From DASSSQ01 sp963839285 (lineage in GTDB: Bacteria > Actinomycetota > Thermoleophilia > Gaiellales > Gaiellaceae), in NCBI GenBank assembly GCA_963839285.1, contig CAWIUN010000010.1, positions 62,001 through 126,000 of the forward strand: a DNA stretch of 64,000 bases. The letters are read 5' to 3'. A model generated the notes under the pieces. That model made no database searches. It was not told where the DNA came from and worked only from the letters and a program-made list of their open reading frames with translations. Made by a program: the position numbers and the translations under genes. This document shows, in pieces, positions 53,368 through 63,207 of the stretch (within the stretch, counting starts at the first letter, position 1; each line of letters begins with the position of its first letter).

Positions 53368-54408
53368 GTGCGCGTGCTCTCGGTCGTAGGGAACCGCCCG
53401 CAGTTCGTCAAGTCGGGCCCGCTCTCGCTGGCGCTGCGGGAGGCGGGCATCGACGAGGTGACGCTGCACACCGGCCAGCACTGGGACCGGGAGATGTCGG
53501 CGGTCTTCTTCGAGGAGCTCGGCCTCGACGAGCCGCGCCACCGACTCGATCTGCGCACCGCCGACCCGGCCGCGATGGCTGGGCCGATCCGGGCCGCCGT
53601 CGAGGCGGAGCGGCCCGACTGGGTGCTCGTCTACGGCGACACCAACTCGACGCTGGCGGGCGCCGAGGCGGCCGGCGAGGTGCCCGTCGCGCACGTCGAG
53701 GCGGGCCTGCGCAGCTTCGACCTCGAGATGCCCGAGGAGCGGAACCGGATCGCGGTCGACCGGCTCGCGGCGCTGCTCCTCTGCCCGGACGAGCGCTCGG
53801 CCCGGCAGCTCGAGTCCGAGGGCCTCGCCGGCGAGCGGGCGGTCGTCGGCGACGTGATGGCCGACGCGGCGCGGCTCTTCGGCCCGATCGCGCGGGAGCG
53901 CTCGGACGCGCTCGACCGGCTCGGCGTCGAGCCGGGCGGGTACCTGCTCGTCACGGTCCACCGCGAGGCGAACGTCCGGCCGGAGCGGCTCCGGCGGATC
54001 GCGGCGGGGCTCGACCGGCTCGACGAGCCGCTCGTCTTCCCCGCCCATCCGCGCACGCGGGCGGTGCTCGCCGGGATCCCGCACCGCTTCGAGCTCGTCG
54101 AGCCGCTCGGCTACCTCGAGCTCGCCGCGCTCGCCTCGCAGGCGCGGGCGATCGTGACCGACTCCGGCGGGCTGCAGAAGGAGGCCTACTGGTACGGCGT
54201 CCCCTGCGTGACCCTGCGGCCCTCGACGGAGTGGGTCGACACCGTCGAGCAGGGCGCGAACGTGCTCGTCGACGACGATCCCGATGCGCTCGTCGCGGCC
54301 CTCGCCGACGCGCGCTTCCCCGCCGGCGCCCCGCAGCTCTACGGCGACGGCCATGCCTCGGAGCGAATTGCGGAGATCCTCGTACGCCGCGGCCGCGGCG
54401 GCCGCTAG
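53368..54408 (+). CDS. wecB: UDP-N-acetylglucosamine 2-epimerase family
   Basis: 346 residues, GTG 53368. NRPQFVKSGPLS, LHTGQHWDREMS, VYGDTNSTLAG, HVEAGLRSFD, MPEERNRIAVD and VTVHREANV are the epimerase signatures. It would make UDP-ManNAc, or act on UDP-GlcNAc3NAcA as in WbpI, given the neighbouring genes. Beginning of a tight four-gene run. Confidence 0.93.
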   Translation: MRVLSVVGNRPQFVKSGPLSLALREAGIDEVTLHTGQHWDREMSAVFFEELGLDEPRHRLDLRTADPAAMAGPIRAAVEAERPDWVLVYGDTNSTLAGAEAAGEVPVAHVEAGLRSFDLEMPEERNRIAVDRLAALLLCPDERSARQLESEGLAGERAVVGDVMADAARLFGPIARERSDALDRLGVEPGGYLLVTVHREANVRPERLRRIAAGLDRLDEPLVFPAHPRTRAVLAGIPHRFELVEPLGYLELAALASQARAIVTDSGGLQKEAYWYGVPCVTLRPSTEWVDTVEQGANVLVDDDPDALVAALADARFPAGAPQLYGDGHASERIAEILVRRGRGGR

Positions 54409-54422
54409 GGTTACCGCCCGGT

Positions 54423-55695
54423 ATGCCCTACGACGTCGCAGTCGTCGGCGCCGGCTACGTCGGCCTCCCGCTCGCCACCACCTTCGCCGAGGCGGGCTGC
54501 CGGGTGCTCGTCGTCGACGTGGTCGAGCCGCTGGTCGAGTCGATCAACCGCGGCGAGAGCCACATCGAGGACGTCGCGGACGACCGCTTCGGCCCGCTGG
54601 TCGAGCAGGGGCTCGTGCGCGCGACGACCGACTACGCCGAGCTGCGCGAGGCGGACGCGATCCTGATCGCGCTGCCGACGCCGCTCTCGCGCCAGCGCGA
54701 GCCCGACCTCTCGATCGTCGAGCGCGCCGCCCGGGGCGTCGCCGAGGTGTTGCGCGAGGGCCAGGTCGTCGTGCTCGAGTCGACGACCTGGCCGGGCACG
54801 ACGCGCGAGGTGCTGCTGCCGATCCTCGAGCGCGGCTCGGGCCTCGAGGTCGGCGAGGGCTTCCACCTGGCGATGTCGCCGGAGCGGGTCGATCCCGGCC
54901 GCGAGGACTGGACGACGAAGACGACGCCGAAGATCCTCGGCGGGATCACGCCCTGCCTGCACGCGCAAGGCCGCGGACGTCTACCGGCGCGCGCTCGACA
55001 CCGTCAACGAGGTCTCGACGCCCGAGGCCGCCGAGCTGACGAAGCTGCTCGAGAACATCTTCCGCTCGGTCAACATCGCGCTCGTGAACGAGATCGCGCA
55101 GCTCTGCGACCGGATGGGCATCGACATCTGGGAGGTCGTCGACGCGGCCGCGACGAAGCCGTTCGGGTTCATGAAGTTCAAGCCGGGCCCCGGCCTCGGC
55201 GGCCACTGCATCCCGATCGACCCCTTCTACCTGACCTGGAAGGCGCGCGAGTTCGGCTTCTACACCGAGTTCATCGAGCTCGCGGGCAAGGTGAACGAGT
55301 CGATGCCGTACTTCTGCCGCTCGCTCGTCTCGCAGGCGCTCAACCACCACTCGCAGAAGGCGATGTCCGGCTCGAGGATCCTCGTCCTCGGCGTCGCCTA
55401 CAAGCCGGACATCGCGGACATGCGCGAGTCGCCGGCGCTGAAGCTGATCTCGCTGCTCGGCAACGCCGGCTCGGACGTCAGCTACCACGACCCGCACGTG
55501 CCCTCGTTCGAGGAGCACGGCCTCTCGATGTCCTCGGTGCCGCTCGACCCCGGCGCCTACGACTGCGTCGTCGTCGTCACCGACCACAGCTCGATCGACT
55601 ACGAGCGGCTGGTCGCCGACGCGCGGCTCGTCGTCGACCTGCGCAACGCGACCGGCGAGACCGGGACGGCGAGCGACAAGGTCTTCAAGCTGTGA
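54423..55695 (+). CDS. UDP-N-acetyl-hexosamine 6-dehydrogenase, WbpA/WecC type (frameshifted)
   Basis: Oxidises the C6 of UDP-GlcNAc or UDP-ManNAc to the uronate. ATG 54423, NAD motif VGAGYVGLPLATTFAEAG, ESTTWPGTTREVLLP, SPERVDPGRED. Near 54962 one base shifts into RKAADVYRRALDTV. Then KLLENIFRSVNIALVNE, the catalytic cysteine in GGHCIPIDPFYL and VLGVAYKPDIADMRESPA. About 424 residues. Its stop overlaps the oxidoreductase start. Confidence 0.9.
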
Positions 55696-56663
55696 GCGAG
55701 GCGCGGGTCGGCGTCGTCGGCCTCGGCTACTGGGGCCCGAACCTGGCGCGGAACTTCTCGGAGCTCGGGGCGCTCGCCGGCCTCTGCGACCTCGACGAGG
55801 GGCTGCGCTCGAGCTTCGCCGCGCGCTACCCCTCCGCGCGCGTCACGGCCGACTACGACGAGCTGCTCGGCTCGGACGTCGACGCCGTCGTCGTCGCGAC
55901 GCCGGTGCCGACGCACTACGAGCTGGCCAAGCGCGCGCTCGAGGCGGGCAAGCACGTGCTCGTCGAGAAGCCGCCGGCGATGCGGGCGGCCGAGATCGAC
56001 GAGCTCGTCGCGCTCGCCGCCGAGCGAGAGCTCGTGCTGATGCCGGGCCACCTGCTCCTCTACCACCCGGCCGTCCGCAAGCTGAAGGAGCTGATCGACG
56101 CGGGCGAGCTCGGCGACGTCCTCTGCGTCTACGGCAACCGGCAGAACCTCGGCATCGTCCGCACGAACGAGAACGCGCTCTGGTCGCTCGGCGTCCACGA
56201 CCTCTCGGTGATCCTCTACCTGCTCGACGAGGAGCCGTCCGAGGCGGTCGCGCACGGCCGCGACTTCCTGACCGACGGCGTCGAGGACGTCGTCTTCTGC
56301 TACCTGCGCTTCCCGAGCGGCAAGATCGCGCACATGCACCTCTCCTGGCTCGACCCGCACAAGATGCGGAAGCTGACCGTCGTCGGCCGCGAGAAGATGG
56401 TCGTCTTCGACGACATGGAGCTGGAGCGGAAGGTGACCGTCTACGAGAAGGCGCCCTGGAAGCGCACCGACAGCTACGGCGAGTGGCAGACGCGCTCGGG
56501 CGACATCTTCATCCCGAAGATCGCGACCGACGAGCCGCTGAAGCTCGAGTGCCAGGAGTTCCTGCACCTCGTCGCGGGCGAGGGCGACCGCCGCAAGGTC
56601 GCCGAGGACGGGGCGCGCGTCGTGCGGGCGCTCGACCGGCTGACCGAGAGCCTGCGTGGCTGA
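55692..56663 (+). CDS. Gfo/Idh/MocA oxidoreductase, WbpB-like
   Basis: 323 residues, GTG 55692. Rossmann VGVVGLGYWGPNLARNF, EKPPAMRAAEIDELV (EKP lysine) and GHLLLYHPAVRKLKELID. In the mannuronate pathway WbpB oxidises C3 of UDP-GlcNAcA for later amination. Coupled on both sides. It fits that role; other sugars are possible. Confidence 0.87.
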   Translation: MSEARVGVVGLGYWGPNLARNFSELGALAGLCDLDEGLRSSFAARYPSARVTADYDELLGSDVDAVVVATPVPTHYELAKRALEAGKHVLVEKPPAMRAAEIDELVALAAERELVLMPGHLLLYHPAVRKLKELIDAGELGDVLCVYGNRQNLGIVRTNENALWSLGVHDLSVILYLLDEEPSEAVAHGRDFLTDGVEDVVFCYLRFPSGKIAHMHLSWLDPHKMRKLTVVGREKMVVFDDMELERKVTVYEKAPWKRTDSYGEWQTRSGDIFIPKIATDEPLKLECQEFLHLVAGEGDRRKVAEDGARVVRALDRLTESLRG

Positions 56664-57303
56664 GGTCCACCCGAGCGCGACCGTCCACGAGGGGACGATC
56701 CTCGCCGAGGGAGTGCGCGTGCTCGAGAACGCGGTCGTCGGCAAGCAGCCGACCCTCGGCGCCAGGTCGACCGCGAAGCGCGAGCCGCTGCCGCCGGCGC
56801 GGATCGGCGAGGGCACCGTCGTCTCCTCGGGCGCGATCGTCTTCGCGGGCACGACCGTCGGCGCCGGCTGCATCCTCGGCGACCAGTCGTGCGTCCGGGA
56901 GCGGGTCGAGATCGCCGACGACGTCGTCGTCGGCCGCGGCTCGCTGGTCGAGAACGACACGACGATCGGCAGGGGCACGCGGATCCAGGCGGAGGCGTAC
57001 GTGACGGCGTACTCGACGCTCGAGGACGACGTCTTCATCGCGCCCTGCGTCGTCACGACGAACGACAACTTCATGGGCCGGACCGAGCGGCGGAAGGCGC
57101 TGATGAAGGGCCCGACGATCCGGCGCGGCGCGCGGGTCGGCGGCGGCGCGATCCTCTGCCCGGGGATCGAGGTCGGCGAGGAGGCCTTCGTCGGCGCCGG
57201 CGCGGTCGTCACGAAGGACGTGCCGCCGCGGACGCTCGTCGTCGGCAACCCCGCCCGCGTGCTGCGCGAGGTCCCGGACGAGGAGCTGCTCGAGAACCAG
57301 TGA
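56656..57303 (+). CDS. hexapeptide N-acetyltransferase, WbpD/WlbB-like
   Basis: 215 residues of left-handed beta-helix repeats (IGEGTVVSSGAIVFAGTTVG, VVGRGSLVENDTTIGRG) with NDNFMGRTERRK and the closing VVGNPARVLREVP. WbpD acetylates the 3-amino group of UDP-GlcNAc(3NH2)A. GTG 56656 lies inside the oxidoreductase end. The aminotransferase that would come before it (WbpE type) is not in the window. Confidence 0.9.
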   Translation: MAEVHPSATVHEGTILAEGVRVLENAVVGKQPTLGARSTAKREPLPPARIGEGTVVSSGAIVFAGTTVGAGCILGDQSCVRERVEIADDVVVGRGSLVENDTTIGRGTRIQAEAYVTAYSTLEDDVFIAPCVVTTNDNFMGRTERRKALMKGPTIRRGARVGGGAILCPGIEVGEEAFVGAGAVVTKDVPPRTLVVGNPARVLREVPDEELLENQ

Positions 57304-57309
57304 GCGGCG

Positions 57310-58993
57310 CTAGAGCTTGGGGGGCGTCGCCTTGGTGAAGCTGAGGGTGTACTCGCCGGCGCCGGGCGTCTGCAGCTTCACCTCGATGTAGTAGGTGCCG
57401 CCGCGCCTGGCGGTGAAGGCGAGCCGCTCCTGGCGGCCGACCCGCGCCGAGAGGGCCGCCCGCTGGGCGAGCGGCGCGGTCAGGCCGTCGACGCGCGTCG
57501 TGCCGGGGCGCCAGAGGGCGACCGCGACGTCGGAGCGGCCGGGCCCGTTCAGCCGGGCGTAGAGGCGCTGGCCGGCCCGGACGACGACGGAGTAGACGTC
57601 GACCTGGTCGTCCCAGTAGTCGAGGGAGGCGGTGACCGTGCGGCCCTTCCTGCCCCACATCGGGTAGGCCCAGGCGCCGGCGTCGTCGTTCGGCTCGAAG
57701 CTGTCCGGCGGCGGCAGGACGCCGCCCGAGGTCGCGACCTGGAGCGCCCGCTGGACGTTCAGCGTGCCCCAGCCGGTGAACTTGTCCCGCAGCAGCGGGC
57801 ACGCCTTGCAGCCGGTCGAGGGGTTGACGTCGTCGGCGGTCCGCTCGAGCAGCGACGTCACCTGCTCGGGCTTCAGGTCGGGGCGGACGCTGCGGACGAG
57901 CGCCGCCGCGGCGGCGACCTGCGGCGCGGCGAAGGAGGTGCCGATCGCGCGCGCGAACTCGTCGGTGCCGCAGGTCGAGTAGCCCTGCTCGGCGCAGTTG
58001 GGCCGCTGCGCGGTCATCTCCCGCGGGACGGTCGAGAGCAGGTTCTCGCCGGGCGCCGCGATGTCGTTGTAGACCTGGTCGCGGTTCGAGAACGCGGGCA
58101 CGGAGCCGTTCTGGCCGATCGCGCTGACGCCGATCACGTGCGGCAGCGCGGCCGGGTAGTGCGCGTACGGCCAGGGGGTCGCGGGCGACTGCGGGCCGTT
58201 CCCGACCGCGCCGACGACGACGGCGCCGTGCCGGTAGGCGTAGTTGACGGCGGCCTGCTCGAGCGGCGAGTAGGTGTCGAGCTTCGGGTCGACCGGGTCG
58301 CGGACGCCGCCGAGGCTGAGGTTGACGACGGTCGCGCCCTGGTCGATCGCCCAGCGGATCCCGTCGACCTCGGCGCGGAGCGGCAGCTCGCCGTTCGCGT
58401 CGACGACCTTCGCGATCAGGAGCTGGGCCGGGAAGGCGAGGCCGGCGATGCCGATGCCGTTGTCCTGCCTGTGCCGCGATCTCGCCCGCGACGAAGGTGC
58501 CGTGGCCGTCGGTGTCGGTCAGCGGCGAGCCGCCGACGAAGCTCTTCGCGCCGGCGATCCGGGCGGCGGGGAACTCGGGGTGGCCGCCGTCGATCCCGGA
58601 GTCGATCACCGCGACCTTGACGGTCGCGAGCTTCGGGAAGACCGGCCAGAAGTCCCAGGCGCGGTCCTTGCTCAGGTACCACTGCTTCGGCAGCAGCGGG
58701 TCGTTCGTGGCGAAGGCGAGCCGGCGCGACCGGTCGAGCCGCTCGACGTAGGCGACGCCGCGGATCCGCTGCAGCGCCCGCGGCGACGCGGCGGAGACGA
58801 GCGCCGTGCCGGGGAGCAGCGTCGACGGCCTGCTGCCGGTGGCGCGCTCGATCCGGTCGGCGAGCCGGGCGGCGGACCAGCCGGGCAGGACGCCGACCGC
58901 CGTCTGCCCACCCGGGTGCCCGCCCGCGGCGGCGGCGGTCGGCAGAGCGAGCGCGAGCAGGGCGGCACCGGCGCCGGCGAGCCGGCGGATCAC
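57310..58993 (-). CDS. secreted subtilisin-like serine protease (frameshifted)
   Basis: S8 protease of about 560 residues. Signal helix AGAGAALLALALPTAAAAGG. Inhibitor-like propeptide region (VGVLPGWSAARLADRIERA). Triad: VAVIDSGIDGGHPEF (Asp), DTDGHGTFVAGEIA (His), GTSFAAPQVAAAAALV (Ser). Break near 58465. After the core, a C-terminal beta domain (SFEPNDDAGAWAYP, YYIEVKLQTPGAGEYTL) of the pre-peptidase type. GTG 58993 overlaps the SpoIID stop. It ends 6 bases after the acetyltransferase stop, convergent. Confidence 0.9.
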
Positions 58994-60639
58994 TGCACCA
59001 CCAGCGGCGCCGAGAGCCCGGCGACGAGCCCGCCGCCGGGGGCGTAGCGGGCGCGATAGGTGCCCGCGCCGAGGCTGCCCGCGGCGAAGGCGCCGGCGGC
59101 GTCGACCGGGACGCTCGCGACGGTCAGCCAGGTGGTGCCGTTCTGGACCTGCAGGTCGACGGCCGCACCGAGGACGACGGGCTTCACCGTCCCTGCGAGG
59201 CCCGGCTTCAGCGCGACGACGGGAGCGACGGGCAGCCGCGCGGCCGAGCCGCGGATCGTGCCGGAGACGAGCCTGTACTGCGTCGTCACGGCCGGCTTGA
59301 CGGGCAGCGCGAACGTCCCGTCGGCCGCGGGCGCGACCGCGGGGCCGGCCGCCCAGGCGCCGCCCGCCGGCCGCTGCTCGAGCTGCGGCGCGGGCGCGTT
59401 CCGGACGAGCCCCTGCAGCGTCGTCGTCGAGCCGTAGGGGAGCGGCGCCACGGCGGCGCGCAGCGAGAGCAGGCCGATCGGCTCGACCCACGTCGAGCGG
59501 AGCCCGAGCGCCGTCCGCAGGGCGCCGCCGCTGACGTCCTTGATCGCGTCCGCCTTGCCGGTCAGGGTCGCGGTCACGATCCGACCGGACGGGCCGGTGA
59601 CGGTGCTGATCGCCTCGAGCGGGCCGCGCACGCCGAGCGCCTTCGCGGCCCTGGCGCCGTCGACCGCGACCGGGCCCCAGTTCCTGTAGGGCGAGTCGTC
59701 GTAGGGGTCCGCGACCGAGGAGAGGTACGGGATCGGCTTGCCGGCGAAGGCCTCGGACGAGGAGGCCGTCCGGCCGCCGGAGCTCGAGAAGAACATCGTG
59801 TCGGCGACCGCGCCGCCGTAGAGGACGACGCTGCCGGCGGTCGCGTCGATCGCCGCGCTCGCGGCGGCGCTCTCGGCCGCGATGCCGCCGTAGACCTGGC
59901 TGCGGACGTCGGCGAAGAGGTCGTAGGGCTTCTTCTCGAGCCGCTGGGCGAGGGCGTACGAGCGGGCGGCGACCGCCTGGGCCTTCAGCGCCTCGGCGGG
60001 CCAGGTCGACGGCATCTCCGAGGGGACGACGCCGCGGAGGTAGTCCTCGAGGTCGACGACGTCGACGGCCAGCAGCTTCCCGGCCGCCGTCCTCGTCACC
60101 TCGACCGAGCCGCGGTAGGCCTTCTTGCCGACCGAGACGGGCGCGCCCCGGGAGACGAAGGCGAGCGGCTCGGGCAGCACGGCCGGGGCCGCCTCGCCGG
60201 AGGCCTTCAGCTTCAGCGCCTTCCCGAGCGTCAGCGTGCCGGGGTCGAGCGCGTGCTCGACGCCCTCGCCGTCGACGACCGCCCAGCCGCCGCTCGAGCC
60301 GAGCTTCAGCGTCGCGGCCGGGCCGGCGAGCAGCACGCGCACCTTCGTCACCGGCGCCGCACCGAGGGTCGTGCCCTTGTAGTAGCGGGCGAGGATCTTG
60401 TCGTAGCTCCAGCCGCGCAGCGCGAAGCCGCGCGCGCCCCACTGGCTGAGGCCGAGCCCGTGGCCCCAGCCGTGGCCGGAGAAGAGGAACGTGACCGCAG
60501 GCGTGCCGGCGGCCGGGGCGGGAACGACGTCGGTCAGCGCGGCGGTCGCGGGGGAGGCCGGGGCGGCCGGCGCCGCGACGAGGGCTCCGAGCGGGGCGGC
60601 GGCGGCGAGCAGGGCTGCTGCGAGAGCGCGAGAGGGCAT
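58990..60639 (-). CDS. SpoIID/LytB-domain cell-wall protein
   Basis: 549 residues from ATG 60639. Signal peptide SRALAAALLAAAAPLGALVA. SpoIID domain: FSGHGWGHGLGLSQWGARGFA, LEDYLRGVVPSEMPSTWPAEALKAQAVAAR and SSSGGRTASSSEAF, the peptidoglycan lytic transglycosylase-type fold. From about 370, Ig-like repeats with VTGPSGRIV and TTTLQGLVRNAP. Coupled to the subtilase. In sporeformers SpoIID acts in engulfment, but LytB-like copies in non-sporeformers act on ordinary cell walls; nothing here shows sporulation. Confidence 0.85.
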   Translation of the reverse strand: MPSRALAAALLAAAAPLGALVAAPAAPASPATAALTDVVPAPAAGTPAVTFLFSGHGWGHGLGLSQWGARGFALRGWSYDKILARYYKGTTLGAAPVTKVRVLLAGPAATLKLGSSGGWAVVDGEGVEHALDPGTLTLGKALKLKASGEAAPAVLPEPLAFVSRGAPVSVGKKAYRGSVEVTRTAAGKLLAVDVVDLEDYLRGVVPSEMPSTWPAEALKAQAVAARSYALAQRLEKKPYDLFADVRSQVYGGIAAESAAASAAIDATAGSVVLYGGAVADTMFFSSSGGRTASSSEAFAGKPIPYLSSVADPYDDSPYRNWGPVAVDGARAAKALGVRGPLEAISTVTGPSGRIVTATLTGKADAIKDVSGGALRTALGLRSTWVEPIGLLSLRAAVAPLPYGSTTTLQGLVRNAPAPQLEQRPAGGAWAAGPAVAPAADGTFALPVKPAVTTQYRLVSGTIRGSAARLPVAPVVALKPGLAGTVKPVVLGAAVDLQVQNGTTWLTVASVPVDAAGAFAAGSLGAGTYRARYAPGGGLVAGLSAPLVVQ

Positions 60640-60703
60640 GACCCGGGCGCCGGCGGGCGGACGGCGCGATCTGAGGGTAGCCGAGGCTCTCACGCCCGTT
60701 CGC

Positions 60704-60717
60704 GTTCTTTACAGAAC
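60704..60717. promoter_or_regulatory. small palindrome in the divergent SpoIID/kinase gap
   Basis: GTTCT-TTAC-AGAAC in the 137-base gap, in the AT-richest part (bases 60700-60730). Possible operator or promoter-associated dyad; nothing else supports it. Confidence 0.25.
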
Positions 60718-60776
60718 CCGAAATTCATGCCCGGGCGTTTGCAGGGTTGACGAGACGGCAACCGCCCGGAACGCGA

Positions 60777-62179
60777 ATGCACGACCGACCAGACGACCCT
60801 GCCGCCCCGCTACCGGTCGGTCCGACCGCTGGCCCGCGGCGGCATGGGCGAGATCTTCCTCGCCACCGACGAGACGCTCGGGCGCAAGGTCGCGGTCAAG
60901 GTGCTCGCCGAGCAGTTCGCCCGCGAGGAGGCGCTGCGGGCCCGCTTCACGCGCGAGGCGCTCGCCGCCGCCCGGCTCTCCGGCGACCCGAACACGGTCA
61001 CGATCTACGACGTCGGCGAGTGGAACGGCCGCCCCTACATCGTCATGGAGCACCTCGCCGGCGGCAGCGTCGCCGACCGGCTGCGCGGTGGCGTCGACCC
61101 GGCCCAGGCGCTGCGCTGGCTCGAGCAGGCGGCGGCCGCGCTCGACCTCGCGCACGAGCACGGGATCGTCCACCGCGACGTCAAGCCCGCGAACCTGCTC
61201 GTCGGCGCCGACGGAGCCGTGCGCGTCGCCGACTTCGGGATCGCGAGCGCCGCCGGGCTGACCTCGGTGACCGTGCCGGGCACCGTGCTCGGCACGCTCG
61301 GCTACCTCGCCCCCGAGCAGGCCGCCGGCGGCGAGACCGGCCCCGCCGCCGACCGCTACGCCCTCGCCGTCGTCGCCTACGAGCTGCTCGCCGGCCGCCG
61401 GCCCTTCGCCGGGGAGAGCGGCGCCGACGAGGCCGCGGCCGCCGCGCGGCGGCCCGTGCCGCGGATCTCCGACGAGGGAGCCGGCCTGCCGCGGTCCCTC
61501 GACCCCGTCTTCCGGCGGGCGCTCGCGCGCGACCCGTCCGAGCGCTACGCGAGCTGCGCCGCCTTCGTCGCCGACCTCCGCGCCGCGCTCGACGAGGAGG
61601 CCGGGCCGACGCGGATCTCCGCCGCCGCTCCCGCGTCCGCGGCGCCGCTTCCCGCGCGCCCTCGCGGCCGCTGCTCGCGGTCGCGGCGCTCGCCGCGGCG
61701 GGGATCGCGGCCGCCGTCATGACTCGAGGCGACGGCGCCGGACACGGCCGGCACGACCGCCGCGGAGCCGCAGCGGGTGACGGTCACCGCCCGGGGCGAC
61801 ACGGTCACGGTGACGACACCGGCCTCGACCGCCGCACCGACGACCGGCGACCGCGACGACCGCGCCCGCGACCTCGGCCGCGCAGACGACGACCCCGGTC
61901 TCGTCGGCGTCGGGCTCGGAGCTGAACGACCAGGGCTACCGGCTGCTGAAGCAGGGCGACTACCAGCAGGCGCTGCCCTACTTCGAGCAGGCGGTGCAGA
62001 AGCTGCAGGGGACGGGCTCGACCGCGGAGGCGTACGCCGACTACAACCTGGCGCTGACCCGCTTCGCCCTCGGCAGCTGCGACGGCGTCCCCGAGCTGCT
62101 CGACCGCTCCGAGCAGGTCCAGGGGCACCGCAAGGAGATCACCTCCCTGCGCAAGGACGTCAGGAAGACGTGCCGCTGA
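60777..62179 (+). CDS. Ser/Thr protein kinase with extracellular TPR domain (several frameshifts)
   Basis: Kinase domain after a one-base problem just past ATG 60777: TTLPPRYRSVRPLARGGMGEIFLA, lysine in VAVKVLAEQF, HRDVKPANLL, DFG and APEQAAGG. Near 61665 the frame moves to a single helix (RPLLAVAALAAAGIAAAVM), then a Thr-rich linker (VTVTTPASTAAPTTG) and an external part with GYRLLKQGDYQQALPYFEQAVQKL and EAYADYNLALTRFALG, one to two TPR units. About 467 residues. The last 20 bases overlap the rmlB 3' end. A kinase that reads an outside protein contact is likely. Confidence 0.82.
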
Positions 62180-63162
62180 GCCGGTCGGCGTACTGGCGCT
62201 CGTAGTACGCGCGGTAGTCGCCGGACTTGATCGGCTCCCACCAGTCGCGGTTTTCGCGGTACCACTCGACCGTCTCGGCGAGCCCGGTCGCGTCGAACGA
62301 GTGCCGCGGCTCCCAGCCGAGCCCGCGCAGCTTCGTCGAGTCGACCGAGTAGCGGCGGTCGTGGCCCGGGCGGTCGGCGACGTGCCGGACGAGGTCGGGC
62401 GAGGCCCCGGTCAGGTCGAGGATCCGGCGCACGACCTCCAGGTTCTCCCGCTCCTGCCCGCCGACGTTGTAGACCTCGCCGGCGACGCCCCGCCGCAGCG
62501 CCAGCTCGATCCCGGCGCAGTGGTCGTCGACGTGCAGCCACTCGCGGCGCTGGCGCCCGTCGCCGTAGACCGGCAGCGGCTCGCCGTCGAAGGCGTTCGT
62601 GACGAAGAGCGGCAGGAACTTCTCGGGGTACTGGCGCGGCCCGTAGGTGTTGGCGCCGCGGGTGACGAGCGCGTCGACGCCGTAGGTGCGGACGTAGGCG
62701 AGCACCTGCAGGTCGCCGCCCGCCTTCGACGCCGAGTAGGGGCTCGACGGGCGCAGCGGCGCGTCCTCCGCGCAGGCCGGCGCGCCGGCCGGGATGTCGC
62801 CGTAGACCTCGTCGGTCGAGACGTGCAGCAGCCGGATCGCCGCGCTCGCGGGCATGGTCGAGCAGCACCTGCGTGCCGAGCACGTCGGTGAGGATGAACT
62901 CGGCCGGGCCGTGGATCGAGCGGTCGACGTGCGTCTCGGCCGCGAAGTTGACGATCGCCTCGGCGCCGGCGGCGGCCTCGGCGACCGCGTCCGGATCGGC
63001 GATGTCGCCCTCGTGGAACGCGTGCGGGACGCCGTCGAGGTTGGCCCGGTTGCCGGCGTAGGTGAGCTTGTCGAGGACGACGACGTCCTCGCCCGCCGCG
63101 GCGAGGCGGCGGGCGAAGTGCGAGCCGATGAAGCCGGCGCCGCCTGTCACGAGCACGCGCAT
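62160..63162 (-). CDS. rmlB: dTDP-glucose 4,6-dehydratase (frameshifted)
   Basis: Second step of dTDP-L-rhamnose synthesis. ATG 63162. TGGAGFIGSHFAR binds NAD, NFAAETHVDRSI, break near 62855, STDEVYGD, YSASKAGGD (Tyr/Lys) and GRQRREWLHVDDHC are diagnostic. About 333 residues. It is followed on the same strand, after 45 bases upstream in genome order, by rmlD; the two make rhamnose for cell-wall or exopolysaccharide use. Confidence 0.93.
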
Positions 63163-63207
63163 CGGCGAAAGGCTAGCCGCTGCGCCGGCTCGAGCCGATG
63201 ACGATCG

